Assembly: GCA_934276735.1 (NCBI GenBank)
Contig: CAKQTG010000001.1
Location: 248,001 to 312,000 of the forward strand
Reading direction: 5' to 3'
DNA from: an uncultured Alphaproteobacteria bacterium
Lineage (GTDB): Bacteria; Pseudomonadota; Alphaproteobacteria; Rs-D84
Length of the DNA: 64,000 nucleotides
Part shown: in pieces, positions 16,844-25,017 of the stretch
How the letters are laid out: the number at the start of each line of letters is the position of its first letter
Numbering within the stretch: position 1 is the first letter of the stretch
Program-made: the position numbers and the translations under genes
Notes under the pieces: generated by a model
What the model was told of the DNA's origin: nothing
What the model saw: the letters and a program-made list of their open reading frames with translations, nothing else
Databases searched by the model: none

Positions 16844-18674
16844 ACATTTCAACGTTCTTGCGCGTTTTCTTGCGGACATTGCTGTCCAGTTCCTTTTTAC
16901 GCAGACGAATTGTCGCGGGTGTTACCTCTACCAATTCATCGTCCAAGATGTATGACAGGGATTCTTCCAGTGACATTTTGCGCGGGGGTGCCAAGAACAA
17001 TTTCTCATCGGCGGTTACGCTGCGCATATTGGTCAGTTCTTTACCCTTGACCGGGTTCACTTCCAGGTCGTTTTCCTTGCTGTGTTCGCCGATAATCATA
17101 CCAGAATAAACCTCGGTCTGGGGACCAACAAACAGTGTTCCACGTGGTTGCAGGTTAAACAACGCGTATGTTGCGGTAACACCATTTTCCATTGATACCA
17201 GCACGCCCGGACGATATTGCATAATCGGGCCACGATATGGGGCGTATTTATCAAACACGCGGTTCATAATGCCTGTGCCACGGGTGTCTGTGCGGAATTC
17301 AGACAAATAGCCAATTAGCCCACGTGATGGTGCCGAAAATACGATACGGGTTTTGCCTGCGCCAGACGCTTTCATTTCTGTGATTGTCGCTTTGCGCTTG
17401 GTCATCTTTTCAATAACGACGCCAGAAAATTCATCGTCAACGTCAATCACAACTTCTTCAATAGGTTCCAGTTTTTCGCCGTTTTCGCCATCGTGCATAA
17501 CAACGCGTGGACGCGATACGGACAATTCAAATCCTTCGCGGCGCATGGTTTCAATCAGAATACCCAATTGCAATTCACCACGACCAGAAACCTCGAATGC
17601 TTCGTTATTCGCACTCTGGGTAACCTTTAACGCGATGTTTGTTTCGGCCTCTTTGAACAGGCGTTCGCCAATCATACGTGACGTCAGTTTCTTGCCCGAT
17701 TTACCCGCCAATGGTGATGTGTTCACAAAGAACGTCATGGTCAGGGTTGGTGGGTCAATTGGCATTGCCGGAATAGGCTCGGTAACCGATGGGTCGCACA
17801 GTGTGTCTGCCACGGTTGCTTTGGAAAATCCGGCAATAACGACAATGTCGCCGGCCGATGCGCTGTCACGTGAAATTTTTTCAACGCCACGGTGTTCAAT
17901 GATTTTTGTAATCTTGGCGTTTTCGATAAATTCACCATTCATATTGATGGCCTTGACGGTCTGGCCAACGCGGACGGTCCCAGATTCAATTTTACCGGTC
18001 AAAATACGACCAACGTATGGGTCGGCCTCCAGCGTTGTCGCCAACATAGAAAATGGCGCGTCCAATTGGCAACGTGTGCCGTTGCAATCAGGTGCTGGAA
18101 CGTGATCAACAATCAATTGGAACAGGGGGGTTAAATCCTTGTGTTCATCGTTCAGGTCGCGCACCGCCCAACCATCGCGACCCACCGCATACAGGTACGG
18201 AAAATCCAACTGGGCATCGGTTGCGCCCAATTTGTCGAACAGGTCAAATGTTTCGCTCAGCACTTCGTCCGGACGGGCGTCAGAACGGTCAACCTTGTTT
18301 ATGCAAACGATTGGACGCAGGCCCAGTTTCAATGCCTTGGACAAAACAAACTTTGTCTGGGGCAGGGGACCTTCGGCCGCGTCAACCAACAACACAACCC
18401 CGTCAACCATGGACAAGATACGTTCCACCTCGCCCCCAAAGTCCGCGTGTCCCGGGGTGTCAACGATGTTGATTTTATAATCGTGCCACTGGATAGATGT
18501 CGGTTTTGCCGATATTGTAATGCCACGTTCGCGTTCGATGTCGCCGCTGTCCATGACGCGATCTTCGACGCGTTCATTGGCGCGGAACGTGCCGGCCTGT
18601 TTTAACATATTGTCAACCAGGGTTGTTTTACCGTGGTCAACGTGTGCAATGATTGCGATATTGCGAATTTTCAT
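16842..18674 (-). CDS. typA: Ribosome-associated GTPase TypA/BipA
   Basis: A 610-residue translational GTPase related to EF-G and LepA that binds 70S ribosomes and helps 50S assembly and stress or virulence adaptation. N-terminal motifs are IAHVDHGKTTLVD (residues 8-20), DTPGHADFGGEVER and CINKVDR. Later segments include RGELQLGILIETMRREGFELSVSRP near 375 and the C-terminal domain with GEHSKENDLEVNP and LTNMRS. It stands alone with its own promoter on the minus strand. Length is typical. Confidence 0.96.
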   Translation of the reverse strand: MKIRNIAIIAHVDHGKTTLVDNMLKQAGTFRANERVEDRVMDSGDIERERGITISAKPTSIQWHDYKINIVDTPGHADFGGEVERILSMVDGVVLLVDAAEGPLPQTKFVLSKALKLGLRPIVCINKVDRSDARPDEVLSETFDLFDKLGATDAQLDFPYLYAVGRDGWAVRDLNDEHKDLTPLFQLIVDHVPAPDCNGTRCQLDAPFSMLATTLEADPYVGRILTGKIESGTVRVGQTVKAINMNGEFIENAKITKIIEHRGVEKISRDSASAGDIVVIAGFSKATVADTLCDPSVTEPIPAMPIDPPTLTMTFFVNTSPLAGKSGKKLTSRMIGERLFKEAETNIALKVTQSANNEAFEVSGRGELQLGILIETMRREGFELSVSRPRVVMHDGENGEKLEPIEEVVIDVDDEFSGVVIEKMTKRKATITEMKASGAGKTRIVFSAPSRGLIGYLSEFRTDTRGTGIMNRVFDKYAPYRGPIMQYRPGVLVSMENGVTATYALFNLQPRGTLFVGPQTEVYSGMIIGEHSKENDLEVNPVKGKELTNMRSVTADEKLFLAPPRKMSLEESLSYILDDELVEVTPATIRLRKKELDSNVRKKTRKNVEM

Positions 18675-18707
18675 CTGTGTGCCTTATAATTTTTTCGTAA
18701 ACGCTAG

Positions 18708-18716
18708 ATTATACCA
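18708..18716 (-). promoter_or_regulatory. Extended -10 promoter of typA
   Basis: On the minus strand the sequence reads TGGTATAAT, a TGn-extended perfect -10, about 34 bases before the typA ATG. Confidence 0.5.
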
Positions 18717-18761
18717 TATTTTTCAATTTTCAAGAAATATACAAAAAAATTATACAAAAAC

Positions 18762-18789
18762 TTGACATTTGATAATTTTTGTCTATATA
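18762..18789 (+). promoter_or_regulatory. Consensus promoter of the unknown gene pair
   Basis: A perfect TTGACA (18762-18767) is 16 bases from TATATA (18784-18789). This is the best sigma70-type match in the window, and it leads to a strong AGGAGG ribosome site at 18829-18834. Confidence 0.75.
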
Positions 18790-18839
18790 TACAGCGGTCA
18801 GGGGTTGACAGATAGATACAAGAGTCACAGGAGGTTATA

Positions 18840-19397
18840 ATGCAGAAAAATAGTGTTGTTTTCCACGATATAAAAAATGGATTAAATGATTTTTACACGG
18901 TCGCAAATGCGCGGACCCAGGCGCGTTTTGCCAAAATGCCGCGTTCACATAGAGAACTGGCGACACGTGCGTTGACGCTGTTGTGTAACGTTGCTGATAA
19001 TCCGGCCGAGTATTTTTCGCCCGCGGCGACAGACGCCGCATGGACCCAACGTGGTCGTGCCTATGCCCAGGCGCATCGCGTTGCCCCAGAATGGGCGAAA
19101 TACAACCTGGTAAAAACACCCGCAGATATTGTGGTTGATTCTGTGGATGCGGCATTTATCGAAGAACCGGCATTGCGCACCCAGTTTGAATTGTTCTGTG
19201 ATGACGCGTTTGACTGGTTTTATGAATATGCCGATGGCAAGTCAAAGCGGTTGGACCATGTTGAAAAAAATGCCAAAAAAATCGCCGATGGTGCCAAACG
19301 TATTCACACCCAGGCCGAAATCATACGCCAGGGCAAGTTTATGTATCACCTGACACATAACAAATTGTTCCAAGCATTGTTTTTCCAAGAACGTTAA
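18840..19397 (+). CDS. Unknown helical protein, first of a pair
   Basis: A 185-residue protein I do not recognise. It has no signal peptide and no long hydrophobic segment, and looks mostly helical and soluble. It contains RALTLLCNVADNPAEYFSP near residues 45-60, which resembles YNAICAIADNPKKYAGQ in the next gene, so the two may be distant paralogues. The C-terminal half is rich in Lys and aromatic residues. It has a consensus promoter and a strong AGGAGG site 6 bases before the ATG, so high expression is likely. The next gene follows after 19 bases. No function can be assigned. Confidence 0.7.
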   Translation: MQKNSVVFHDIKNGLNDFYTVANARTQARFAKMPRSHRELATRALTLLCNVADNPAEYFSPAATDAAWTQRGRAYAQAHRVAPEWAKYNLVKTPADIVVDSVDAAFIEEPALRTQFELFCDDAFDWFYEYADGKSKRLDHVEKNAKKIADGAKRIHTQAEIIRQGKFMYHLTHNKLFQALFFQER

Positions 19398-19416
19398 AAA
19401 ACCAAGGAGAGAAAAA

Positions 19417-19854
19417 ATGATAAACTTTGATTTGACATTGCAACGCTATTTTGACGAAGTAAAAAAATATCTGAGACAGCGCGTATCACATGCCCGCGAC
19501 AGTGTGGAATTGGACACAATCAATGGTGCATATAATGCGATTTGCGCTATTGCCGACAATCCGAAAAAATATGCCGGTCAATATGATGTCTTGCACAAGG
19601 TTGCCAATCAACAAAATGTTGGTGATGCATTTCGTCATGGTGATGGCGTCTATATGGATGTTGAACGTATTATTTATTCGTCGGCTGATTTGAATTCACA
19701 AATCGACTATACACGTCACCAGGCCCAGGAAGAACTGTTAAAGGCATTGAATCGTGTTAAATACATGAACAATAAAAATCCGTTCAAAGATTTTTATCGT
19801 CCGTTCTTGCCTGCGACATATTACGCGGTCAAGGACAAGGCAAATCAGCGATAA
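19417..19854 (+). CDS. Unknown helical protein, second of a pair
   Basis: A 145-residue soluble, probably all-helical protein that I do not recognise. INFDLTLQRYFDEVKKYLRQRV forms an amphipathic N-terminal helix, and INGAYNAICAIADNPKKYAGQ near 40-55 echoes the upstream gene. AAGGAGAG lies just before the ATG. It shares the transcript of the preceding gene and ends at a strong terminator, so the pair is a self-contained two-gene unit between typA and serS. Confidence 0.7.
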   Translation: MINFDLTLQRYFDEVKKYLRQRVSHARDSVELDTINGAYNAICAIADNPKKYAGQYDVLHKVANQQNVGDAFRHGDGVYMDVERIIYSSADLNSQIDYTRHQAQEELLKALNRVKYMNNKNPFKDFYRPFLPATYYAVKDKANQR

Positions 19855-19880
19855 AAAAACGGGGCAACACCCCGTTTTTT
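19854..19880. terminator. Bidirectional terminator between the unknown pair and serS
   Basis: CGGGG / CCCCG with loop CAACA, extended by A7 and T6 runs into a longer stem. Convergent genes meet here. Confidence 0.9.
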
Positions 19881-21156
19881 AATGCTTGCCCCCAATCTTG
19901 GTGCGACCACCCATCAGTGGTTGCAATTTCGGGGGGATATTCACACTGCCGTCGGCGTTCTGGTGATTTTCCAGGAACGGGACCAAAACGCGCGGCACGG
20001 CGATACCGGTGTTATTCAGGGTTGCAACAAATTGCACATCGCCATTTTTATCACGGTAACGGGTGTTGGTGCGGCGCGCCTGGAACTGACCGATGGACGA
20101 GCAGCTGCCCACTTCCTTGTATGCATTTTCAGACGGGACCCATGCCTCGACATCGTTCATTTTAACCTTGTTAAATCCCATATCGCCGGTGGAATTTGCA
20201 ATCACGCGGTATGGCAGGTCCAGGTCGGCCATAACCTCGCACAAGTTATTTAAAATATGTTCGTGCATTTCGTCCGATTGCGCTGGGGTGCAATAGATAT
20301 ATTGTTCCACCTTGTTAAACTGGTGAAACCGGGCCAGGCCACGTGTATCGCGACCGGCCGCGCCGGCTTCTTTGCGGAAACATGGCGAAAATCCCGCGTA
20401 TTTAATTGGCAAATCGCGTTCGTTCAGGATTTCACCGCTGTGCAGCGAATTCAAAATGATTTCTGCGGTCCCCGCCAGGCAACGGTCGGTCCCCGCCAGC
20501 ATAAACACATCGTTGTCCATTATCGCCAGGTCCGAACCCATAAAGTGGCCCGCGTCAAATATGGTCTGGGGCTTTGTAATAGATGGGCATTCAATAAACG
20601 TGAATCCCTTGGCAATCAATTTCTGGATAACGTATGTTTCAATGGCCAGTTGTAATTCGGCGGCCTCGCCCACCAGGGCGTATGTGCGCGTCCCGCACAG
20701 TTTGCCGATTTTTTCCGGCAACCACCATCCGTTCATGTCCAACAAGTCCCACTGGGCCCGTGGTGCAAAGTCAAATTCGCGCGGTGTGCCAATGCGACGA
20801 ACCTCGGTATTAAAACTGTCGTCGGGACCGATTGGTGCAGATGCGTCTGGGATTTGTGGCACGCGGTGCATTAAATCGTTCAGCACGGCTTCTTTGTCCG
20901 CCAATTCTGCCATATCGGCGGCGATTTCGTTCGCGATTTCCTTGCTGCGTGCAATCAGCGGTGCCTTGTCAGACGCCGTCGGAATTTCGCGTGTGATTTT
21001 ATTCTTTTCGGCGGTCATCGCCTGGGTTATTGTCTTCAGTTCGCGGACGCGTGCATCCAATGCCAACAGTTCGTCAATATTATCGTCAAACCCCTTGACC
21101 CGGCATGCGTTTTTGACCACGTCTGGGTTTTCACGAATAAATCTGATATCCAACAT
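19879..21156 (-). CDS. serS: Seryl-tRNA synthetase
   Basis: A 425-residue class II synthetase that charges tRNA-Ser. The N-terminal 110 residues form the tRNA-binding coiled coil (MLDIRFIRENPDVVKNA...). Motif 2 is visible as CFRKEAGAAGRDTRGL near 270 and motif 3 as NNTGIAVPRVLVPFLENHQ near the C-terminus. The ATG at 21154-21156 has AAGGAATAA upstream and matches the family start; the open frame extends 30 codons further but without a ribosome site. It is divergent from trxB. Length is normal. Confidence 0.96.
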   Translation of the reverse strand: MLDIRFIRENPDVVKNACRVKGFDDNIDELLALDARVRELKTITQAMTAEKNKITREIPTASDKAPLIARSKEIANEIAADMAELADKEAVLNDLMHRVPQIPDASAPIGPDDSFNTEVRRIGTPREFDFAPRAQWDLLDMNGWWLPEKIGKLCGTRTYALVGEAAELQLAIETYVIQKLIAKGFTFIECPSITKPQTIFDAGHFMGSDLAIMDNDVFMLAGTDRCLAGTAEIILNSLHSGEILNERDLPIKYAGFSPCFRKEAGAAGRDTRGLARFHQFNKVEQYIYCTPAQSDEMHEHILNNLCEVMADLDLPYRVIANSTGDMGFNKVKMNDVEAWVPSENAYKEVGSCSSIGQFQARRTNTRYRDKNGDVQFVATLNNTGIAVPRVLVPFLENHQNADGSVNIPPKLQPLMGGRTKIGGKH

Positions 21157-21228
21157 AGTTTTTATTCCTTGGTTTTTTATGTGTATATAATAATTTCGTA
21201 TTGCTATAAAATCAATTAAATCTTTGAA

Positions 21229-21257
21229 TTGCACGATAAATATCATTATGCTATGCT
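21229..21257 (+). promoter_or_regulatory. trxB promoter
   Basis: TTGCAC (21229-21234) and TATGCT (21252-21257) with 17-base spacing, 39 bases before the trxB ATG. Confidence 0.55.
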
Positions 21258-21296
21258 GAATGCAACGATGAATAAAGAAAGGGAAGAGTATCTGTT

Positions 21297-22202
21297 ATGA
21301 ATGATATTGTTATGTATGATGTAATTATTATGGGATCGGGTCCCGCCGGATTGACTGCGGCGTTGTATTGCGCGCGTGGCGGAAAAAAGACGATTGTCCT
21401 GGGGGGCGATACACTGGGCGGGCAAATGGCCGGAATCCCAAAATTGGAAAATTATCCGGGCTGGGCCGGGTCTGGCGCAGAATTGGCCGAATTTATGAAA
21501 AACCAGGCCACGTCATTTGGCGCGGAATTTGTTGCCGCGTCTGTCCGGGAAATTGCCGGTGACGCCGTTGGCGCATTTAATTTGACGGCCAGCAACGGTA
21601 AAAAATACGTTGGTAAATCGGTCATCATCGCAACTGGTGCATCACCCAGAAAACTGGAAATCGCAGGTGCGCGTGAACTGTTTGGACACGGCGTGTCATA
21701 TTGCGCAACATGTGACGGATTCTTTTATTATGGCAAAGACGTCATGGTTATGGGCGGCGGCAACAGTGCACTGAACGATGCGTTATACCTGGCCGATATT
21801 GCGAAAACCGTTAAAATCGTTTATCGCAAGGGGGCATTTACCCGGGCCGAGGCGATATTACGCAGTCGCGTTTCCGAACGTGAAAATATCGAGTGCCTGT
21901 TTAATACCGATTTGAAACAGATTGCCACGACCGATGATGACCGTCTGGTTGTGACAACCACCGCCGATGAAAAAATCGTCATAGATGGTCTGTTTGTTGC
22001 CATTGGACACGAGGCTAACACAGATTTCTTGACCGAAGATGTCGCCCGGGACGACATGGGCCGTCTGCGTCCCACCGATTTACCCACCGGTATTTTTGTT
22101 GCCGGCGATGTTGAATCTGATATAAAAATGCAAATCGCAACGGCCGTCGGGACGGGATGTTCGGCTGCCATGGACGCCATTGCATACCTGAATAAATTAT
22201 AA
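21297..22202 (+). CDS. trxB: Thioredoxin reductase
   Basis: A 301-residue FAD/NADPH enzyme that reduces thioredoxin. The FAD-binding MGSGPAGLTAALYCARGG is near residues 11-28, the redox-active SYCATCDG near 134-141, the NADPH-binding GGGNSALNDALYLA near 157, and the C-terminal GIFVAGDVESD closes the second FAD site. GGGAAGAG precedes the ATG; an in-frame ATG five codons on is a weaker alternative. Its partner thioredoxin is encoded at 52604-52921. Confidence 0.95.
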   Translation: MNDIVMYDVIIMGSGPAGLTAALYCARGGKKTIVLGGDTLGGQMAGIPKLENYPGWAGSGAELAEFMKNQATSFGAEFVAASVREIAGDAVGAFNLTASNGKKYVGKSVIIATGASPRKLEIAGARELFGHGVSYCATCDGFFYYGKDVMVMGGGNSALNDALYLADIAKTVKIVYRKGAFTRAEAILRSRVSERENIECLFNTDLKQIATTDDDRLVVTTTADEKIVIDGLFVAIGHEANTDFLTEDVARDDMGRLRPTDLPTGIFVAGDVESDIKMQIATAVGTGCSAAMDAIAYLNKL

Positions 22203-22285
22203 TGGCGCATCTGTGGCTGTTCTGACGTCGGTCGTGTACCTATTTTGTACACTCCCTTTGTCACAACAACCACATCTGCACCATT
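22201..22285. repeat. Long imperfect palindrome, type with inner TGTAC stem (copy 2)
   Basis: Arms 22201-22226 and 22260-22285 match at 21 of 26 positions when one is reverse-complemented. The middle holds a perfect inner stem GTGTAC (22234-22239) / GTACAC (22247-22252) around a 7-base loop. Like copy 1 it sits immediately after a plus-strand stop codon and faces a minus-strand gene. The left arm overlaps the end of the trxB stop. Confidence 0.65.
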
Positions 22286-22316
22286 CTAATTTTATTCACT
22301 GTTGGTGTGGGGCAGG

Positions 22317-22344
22317 TGAACTCTGCACTCTGAACTCTGCACTC
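22317..22344. repeat. Heptanucleotide tandem repeat at 3' end of J-domain gene
   Basis: Four alternating units TGAACTC TGCACTC TGAACTC TGCACTC in perfect 7-base register, ending at the stop codon of the minus-strand J-domain gene. The units resemble those inside mnmE. Confidence 0.8.
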
Positions 22345-22841
22345 TACTTTTTCCCAAAGTGTTTTTTCAGCGTTTGGTATGCATTATTTACCTTGGTAAA
22401 TTCGGCGGCATTTGCCGTGCCACCTGTATCTGGATGGTATTTTTTGGCGAGGGCGCGGTATTTTGCACTGGCCTCGCGCAGGGTGGCCGTCGGCGGCAGG
22501 CCCAGTGTCTTTAACGCATTGCTGATTGTGGCACTGACGCGCGGTTTCGGCGCGACGTGGTCAAATGCACTGCGTCCCATAATAAAATCGTTCAGGAATT
22601 TTACATAGTCCGCTTCGTCCTTGTTGGCGGTTTCTTTGTCTTTCAGTGGCGCGCCAAATGTTTGGCGTTCCCAGTCGGCCTCTATCTCGTCCGGGGTCAT
22701 GTCGGCATAGAAATTCCAATTTTTATTATATTCTGCGGCATGTTCCTGGCAAAACCACCAATACTCGCGCAGGTCACGCGATTTAGGTGCGCGACACGTA
22801 CCGGCCTTGGTGCAGCCTGTATGATCACATTTTCGTATCAT
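22344..22841 (-). CDS. J-domain (DnaJ-like) protein with N-terminal Cys-rich motif
   Basis: A 165-residue protein with its J domain at the C-terminus (about 105-165): ALKTLGLPPTATLREASAKYRALAKKYHPDTGG carries the HPD motif that stimulates the DnaK ATPase. The N-terminus has RKCDHTGCTKAGTCRAP and YWWFCQEHAAEYN; the Cys and His spacing suggests a small zinc site. Proteins of this layout occur across alphaproteobacteria as uncharacterised co-chaperones. Its start overlaps the xerD stop by 4 bases, so the two are co-translated. Confidence 0.85.
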   Translation of the reverse strand: MIRKCDHTGCTKAGTCRAPKSRDLREYWWFCQEHAAEYNKNWNFYADMTPDEIEADWERQTFGAPLKDKETANKDEADYVKFLNDFIMGRSAFDHVAPKPRVSATISNALKTLGLPPTATLREASAKYRALAKKYHPDTGGTANAAEFTKVNNAYQTLKKHFGKK

Positions 22842-23710
22842 TTTATATCGTCCATTGATTTTGCATGTCCCAGTGGGTGATGCATAACGACCGTTTCGCG
22901 TAATTGTTCAGGCATTACGTGGGTGTAAATTTGTGTTGTTGAAATATCTTCGTGGCCCAGCATTGTTTGTATCGCGCGCAGGTTTGCACCACCGGCCAAC
23001 AAATGCGACGCAAACGAATGTCTTAATACGTGTGGTGATACGCGTCGCGCATCAATGCCGGCCAAAACAGCACATTTTTTCAGTATCTTGAAAAATCCAT
23101 CACGGGTTATGTGGCCGGATGCGCCACCACCAGGAAACACATATTTTGATTTTTCATCATCGCGCACGGCCAGCCATTTGTTTAATGCCGCGATTGCGCC
23201 CGCATGCATTGGGACAATGCGTTCCTTTGCCCCCTTGCCATGAATCAGTAATTTGTCACCCAGTATTCCTGTCATTGGTAATTCACATAATTCCGAGACA
23301 CGCAGCCCTGACGCATAGACCAATTCAATCATCGCACGCAGGCGGGTCGCGTTTTTTATATCGCCCGCCGATGAAATCAGTAATTCTATTTCGTCCACAG
23401 ATAAAAATTTCGGTAATGGGCGTGACCGTTTCGGCAGTTCCAGATTTGCGGTTGGGTTTTCGCTGATAATTTTTTCCAGCATTAAAAATTTATAAAATCC
23501 ACGCAGTGCACTGGCATGACGCGCAACCGACGAGGCGCAATCAGGCAGGGACGCCAAATAGTTTTGTATGTCATCACCCGTCGCCGTCATCAGGCCACCC
23601 GGCAATGCAGCGTCGGCGGCACGCAAATCAAAGCCATAACTTTCTAGTGTTTTGGCACTGCGCCCTTTTTCTGCGGCCAGGGCTTCTAAAAAAATCTCTA
23701 TATAATTCAT
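22838..23710 (-). CDS. xerD: Tyrosine recombinase XerD
   Basis: A 290-residue tyrosine recombinase that resolves chromosome dimers at dif with XerC and FtsK. The N-terminal SAM-like domain is followed by a catalytic domain with R in YASGLRVSEL (near 145), HVLRHSFASHLL (near 237-248), LGHEDISTTQ and the nucleophile Y in QIYTHV (near 270). It is XerD-like rather than XerC-like by overall feel, but the two cannot be separated safely here. It overlaps genes on both sides by 4 bases in an lptG - small protein - xerD - J-domain unit. FtsK, its activator, is also in this window. Confidence 0.88.
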   Translation of the reverse strand: MNYIEIFLEALAAEKGRSAKTLESYGFDLRAADAALPGGLMTATGDDIQNYLASLPDCASSVARHASALRGFYKFLMLEKIISENPTANLELPKRSRPLPKFLSVDEIELLISSAGDIKNATRLRAMIELVYASGLRVSELCELPMTGILGDKLLIHGKGAKERIVPMHAGAIAALNKWLAVRDDEKSKYVFPGGGASGHITRDGFFKILKKCAVLAGIDARRVSPHVLRHSFASHLLAGGANLRAIQTMLGHEDISTTQIYTHVMPEQLRETVVMHHPLGHAKSMDDIK

Positions 23711-23844
23711 GGATATAATACGATTTCGGTCACATTTTGTGGGGCAGGAAACGATATTATCATCAGCACCACCAGGACAATTATCAATGCCCAGATTATA
23801 ATTTTATTACGTGTTGAATTCTTGCGTCGATTGTTCAGTGGCAT
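23707..23844 (-). CDS. 45-residue single-pass membrane protein, unknown
   Basis: A very short gene between lptG and xerD. It encodes a basic N-terminus (PLNNRRKNSTRNK), one strongly hydrophobic helix (IIIWALIIVLVVLMIISF, residues 15-32) and a short tail. AAGGGGG lies about 8 bases before the ATG at 23842-23844, and the stop overlaps the xerD ATG by 4 bases, which supports real translation. A longer frame upstream runs into lptG and lacks support. Inside-positive topology suggests a cytoplasmic N-terminus. It may be an accessory of the LPS exporter, judged by position only. Confidence 0.65.
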   Translation of the reverse strand: MPLNNRRKNSTRNKIIIWALIIVLVVLMIISFPAPQNVTEIVLYP

Positions 23845-23863
23845 GTGTAAATTCCCCCTTGGG

Positions 23864-24922
23864 TTAAATGGTATCAAAACTGGCGATAAATGTGGCCGCG
23901 GCGGCAATGATAATCAGTTGTGGCGCGACAATTGCCAGCATTGCAGGTAATGCACCGGTTGACCCCAATGCATTAAACATATTGGTCAGAAAATACAATG
24001 CAAAGCATGTGACAATTCCCAGGGCAAATTTTGTCCCAAAACTGTAATTACGGCGTTGGCGTGTCTGGGAAAATGCGACGCCCAGTGTTGCCATCGCAAT
24101 CAGCGATAACGGCAAGAATAACAGTGTCCAAAACTGGACCAAATGACCGCGCACTGGTGCGCCAATCGCGTCCATTTTATGGATAAACGTCGGTAATTGC
24201 CAAAATGAAATCTGGTCCGGTTGCAGATATCGGTCCAATACCGTGCGCGGGGTCAGACGTGTTTCCGCCGACCAATTGCGCGTTTTCATAATGCCGTTTG
24301 CGTCCCATACGCGCGCAGATTTCGCAGACATACCGTCATCGTCCAGGGTGACTGTTTTCGCCTCTATCCGGTTGGTCAGTTTAAATGACGCGTCCTGGAC
24401 ATAAATCGTTGCGTTTTCAAAATCCAATGCGTCACCAGACTTGTGCATTGTTTTTGCGTTCATTGTGATGTATCCGGCCTCTGATGCCTCGCGCAGCCAG
24501 ATTGCGTCATCAATCAATTTCAGGTGGTCTGATGTAATGTTTCGATTGCTCAATTCAACCGAATATGGATTTACGACCGTCGTTGCAAACACGCCAATCA
24601 GTGCCGCACCGACCAAGAATGGGCGCGCCATCTGGTATGGGGATAGGCCCGCGCTGGCCACAATAATACTCTCGCTGGATTTGGTCAGGTTATATGACGC
24701 CAGTAATGTTCCCATAAACACCGCCAGCGGCAAGAACAGTGGCACATATTCCAGCAATCGCATCCATGATTCCGCCATTGCCGCCACCGCCGTTGGATTT
24801 GACGGCAGACGCTCCACAAATGTCACCGCGAAAATAATCCCACACACGACCAGCATAACAAGCCCAACGCCAGAAAAAAAACGGCGCATCAGGAATCTGG
24901 TCAAAATACTTGTTCGTAACAT
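23864..24922 (-). CDS. lptG: LPS export ABC permease LptG (YjgP/YjgQ family)
   Basis: A 352-residue permease with two N-terminal and several C-terminal membrane helices around a periplasmic beta-jellyroll region (about 130-260). FLMRRFFSGVGLVMLVVCGIIFAV opens the protein, and GATLLASY-like FMGTLLASYNLTKSSESIIVASAGLS forms the coupling region near 70-95. With LptF, LptB2 and LptC it extracts lipopolysaccharide from the inner membrane. LptF and LptG are hard to tell apart; LptG is preferred on the N-terminus. The -10 box is 9 bases from the ATG, so the mRNA is probably leaderless. Confidence 0.82.
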   Translation of the reverse strand: MLRTSILTRFLMRRFFSGVGLVMLVVCGIIFAVTFVERLPSNPTAVAAMAESWMRLLEYVPLFLPLAVFMGTLLASYNLTKSSESIIVASAGLSPYQMARPFLVGAALIGVFATTVVNPYSVELSNRNITSDHLKLIDDAIWLREASEAGYITMNAKTMHKSGDALDFENATIYVQDASFKLTNRIEAKTVTLDDDGMSAKSARVWDANGIMKTRNWSAETRLTPRTVLDRYLQPDQISFWQLPTFIHKMDAIGAPVRGHLVQFWTLLFLPLSLIAMATLGVAFSQTRQRRNYSFGTKFALGIVTCFALYFLTNMFNALGSTGALPAMLAIVAPQLIIIAAAATFIASFDTI

Positions 24923-24931
24923 AACCTAAAA

Positions 24932-24960
24932 ATTATAACCTGTTGATTTGATAATTGCAA
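24932..24960 (-). promoter_or_regulatory. lptG promoter (leaderless)
   Basis: On the minus strand TTGCAA (24955-24960) and a perfect TATAAT (24932-24937) are spaced 17 bases, and the ATG at 24922 follows 9 bases after the -10. Confidence 0.7.
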
Positions 24961-24982
24961 AATTAAAATGAATGCGTATAAT
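24955..24982 (+). promoter_or_regulatory. greA promoter sharing a palindromic -35 with lptG
   Basis: TTGCAA (24955-24960) is self-complementary, so the same six bases act as -35 in both directions. On the plus strand it is 16 bases from TATAAT (24977-24982). Confidence 0.7.
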
Positions 24983-25017
24983 TTCGGATACTATTACAGA
25001 TGTAAGGAACATGCAAA

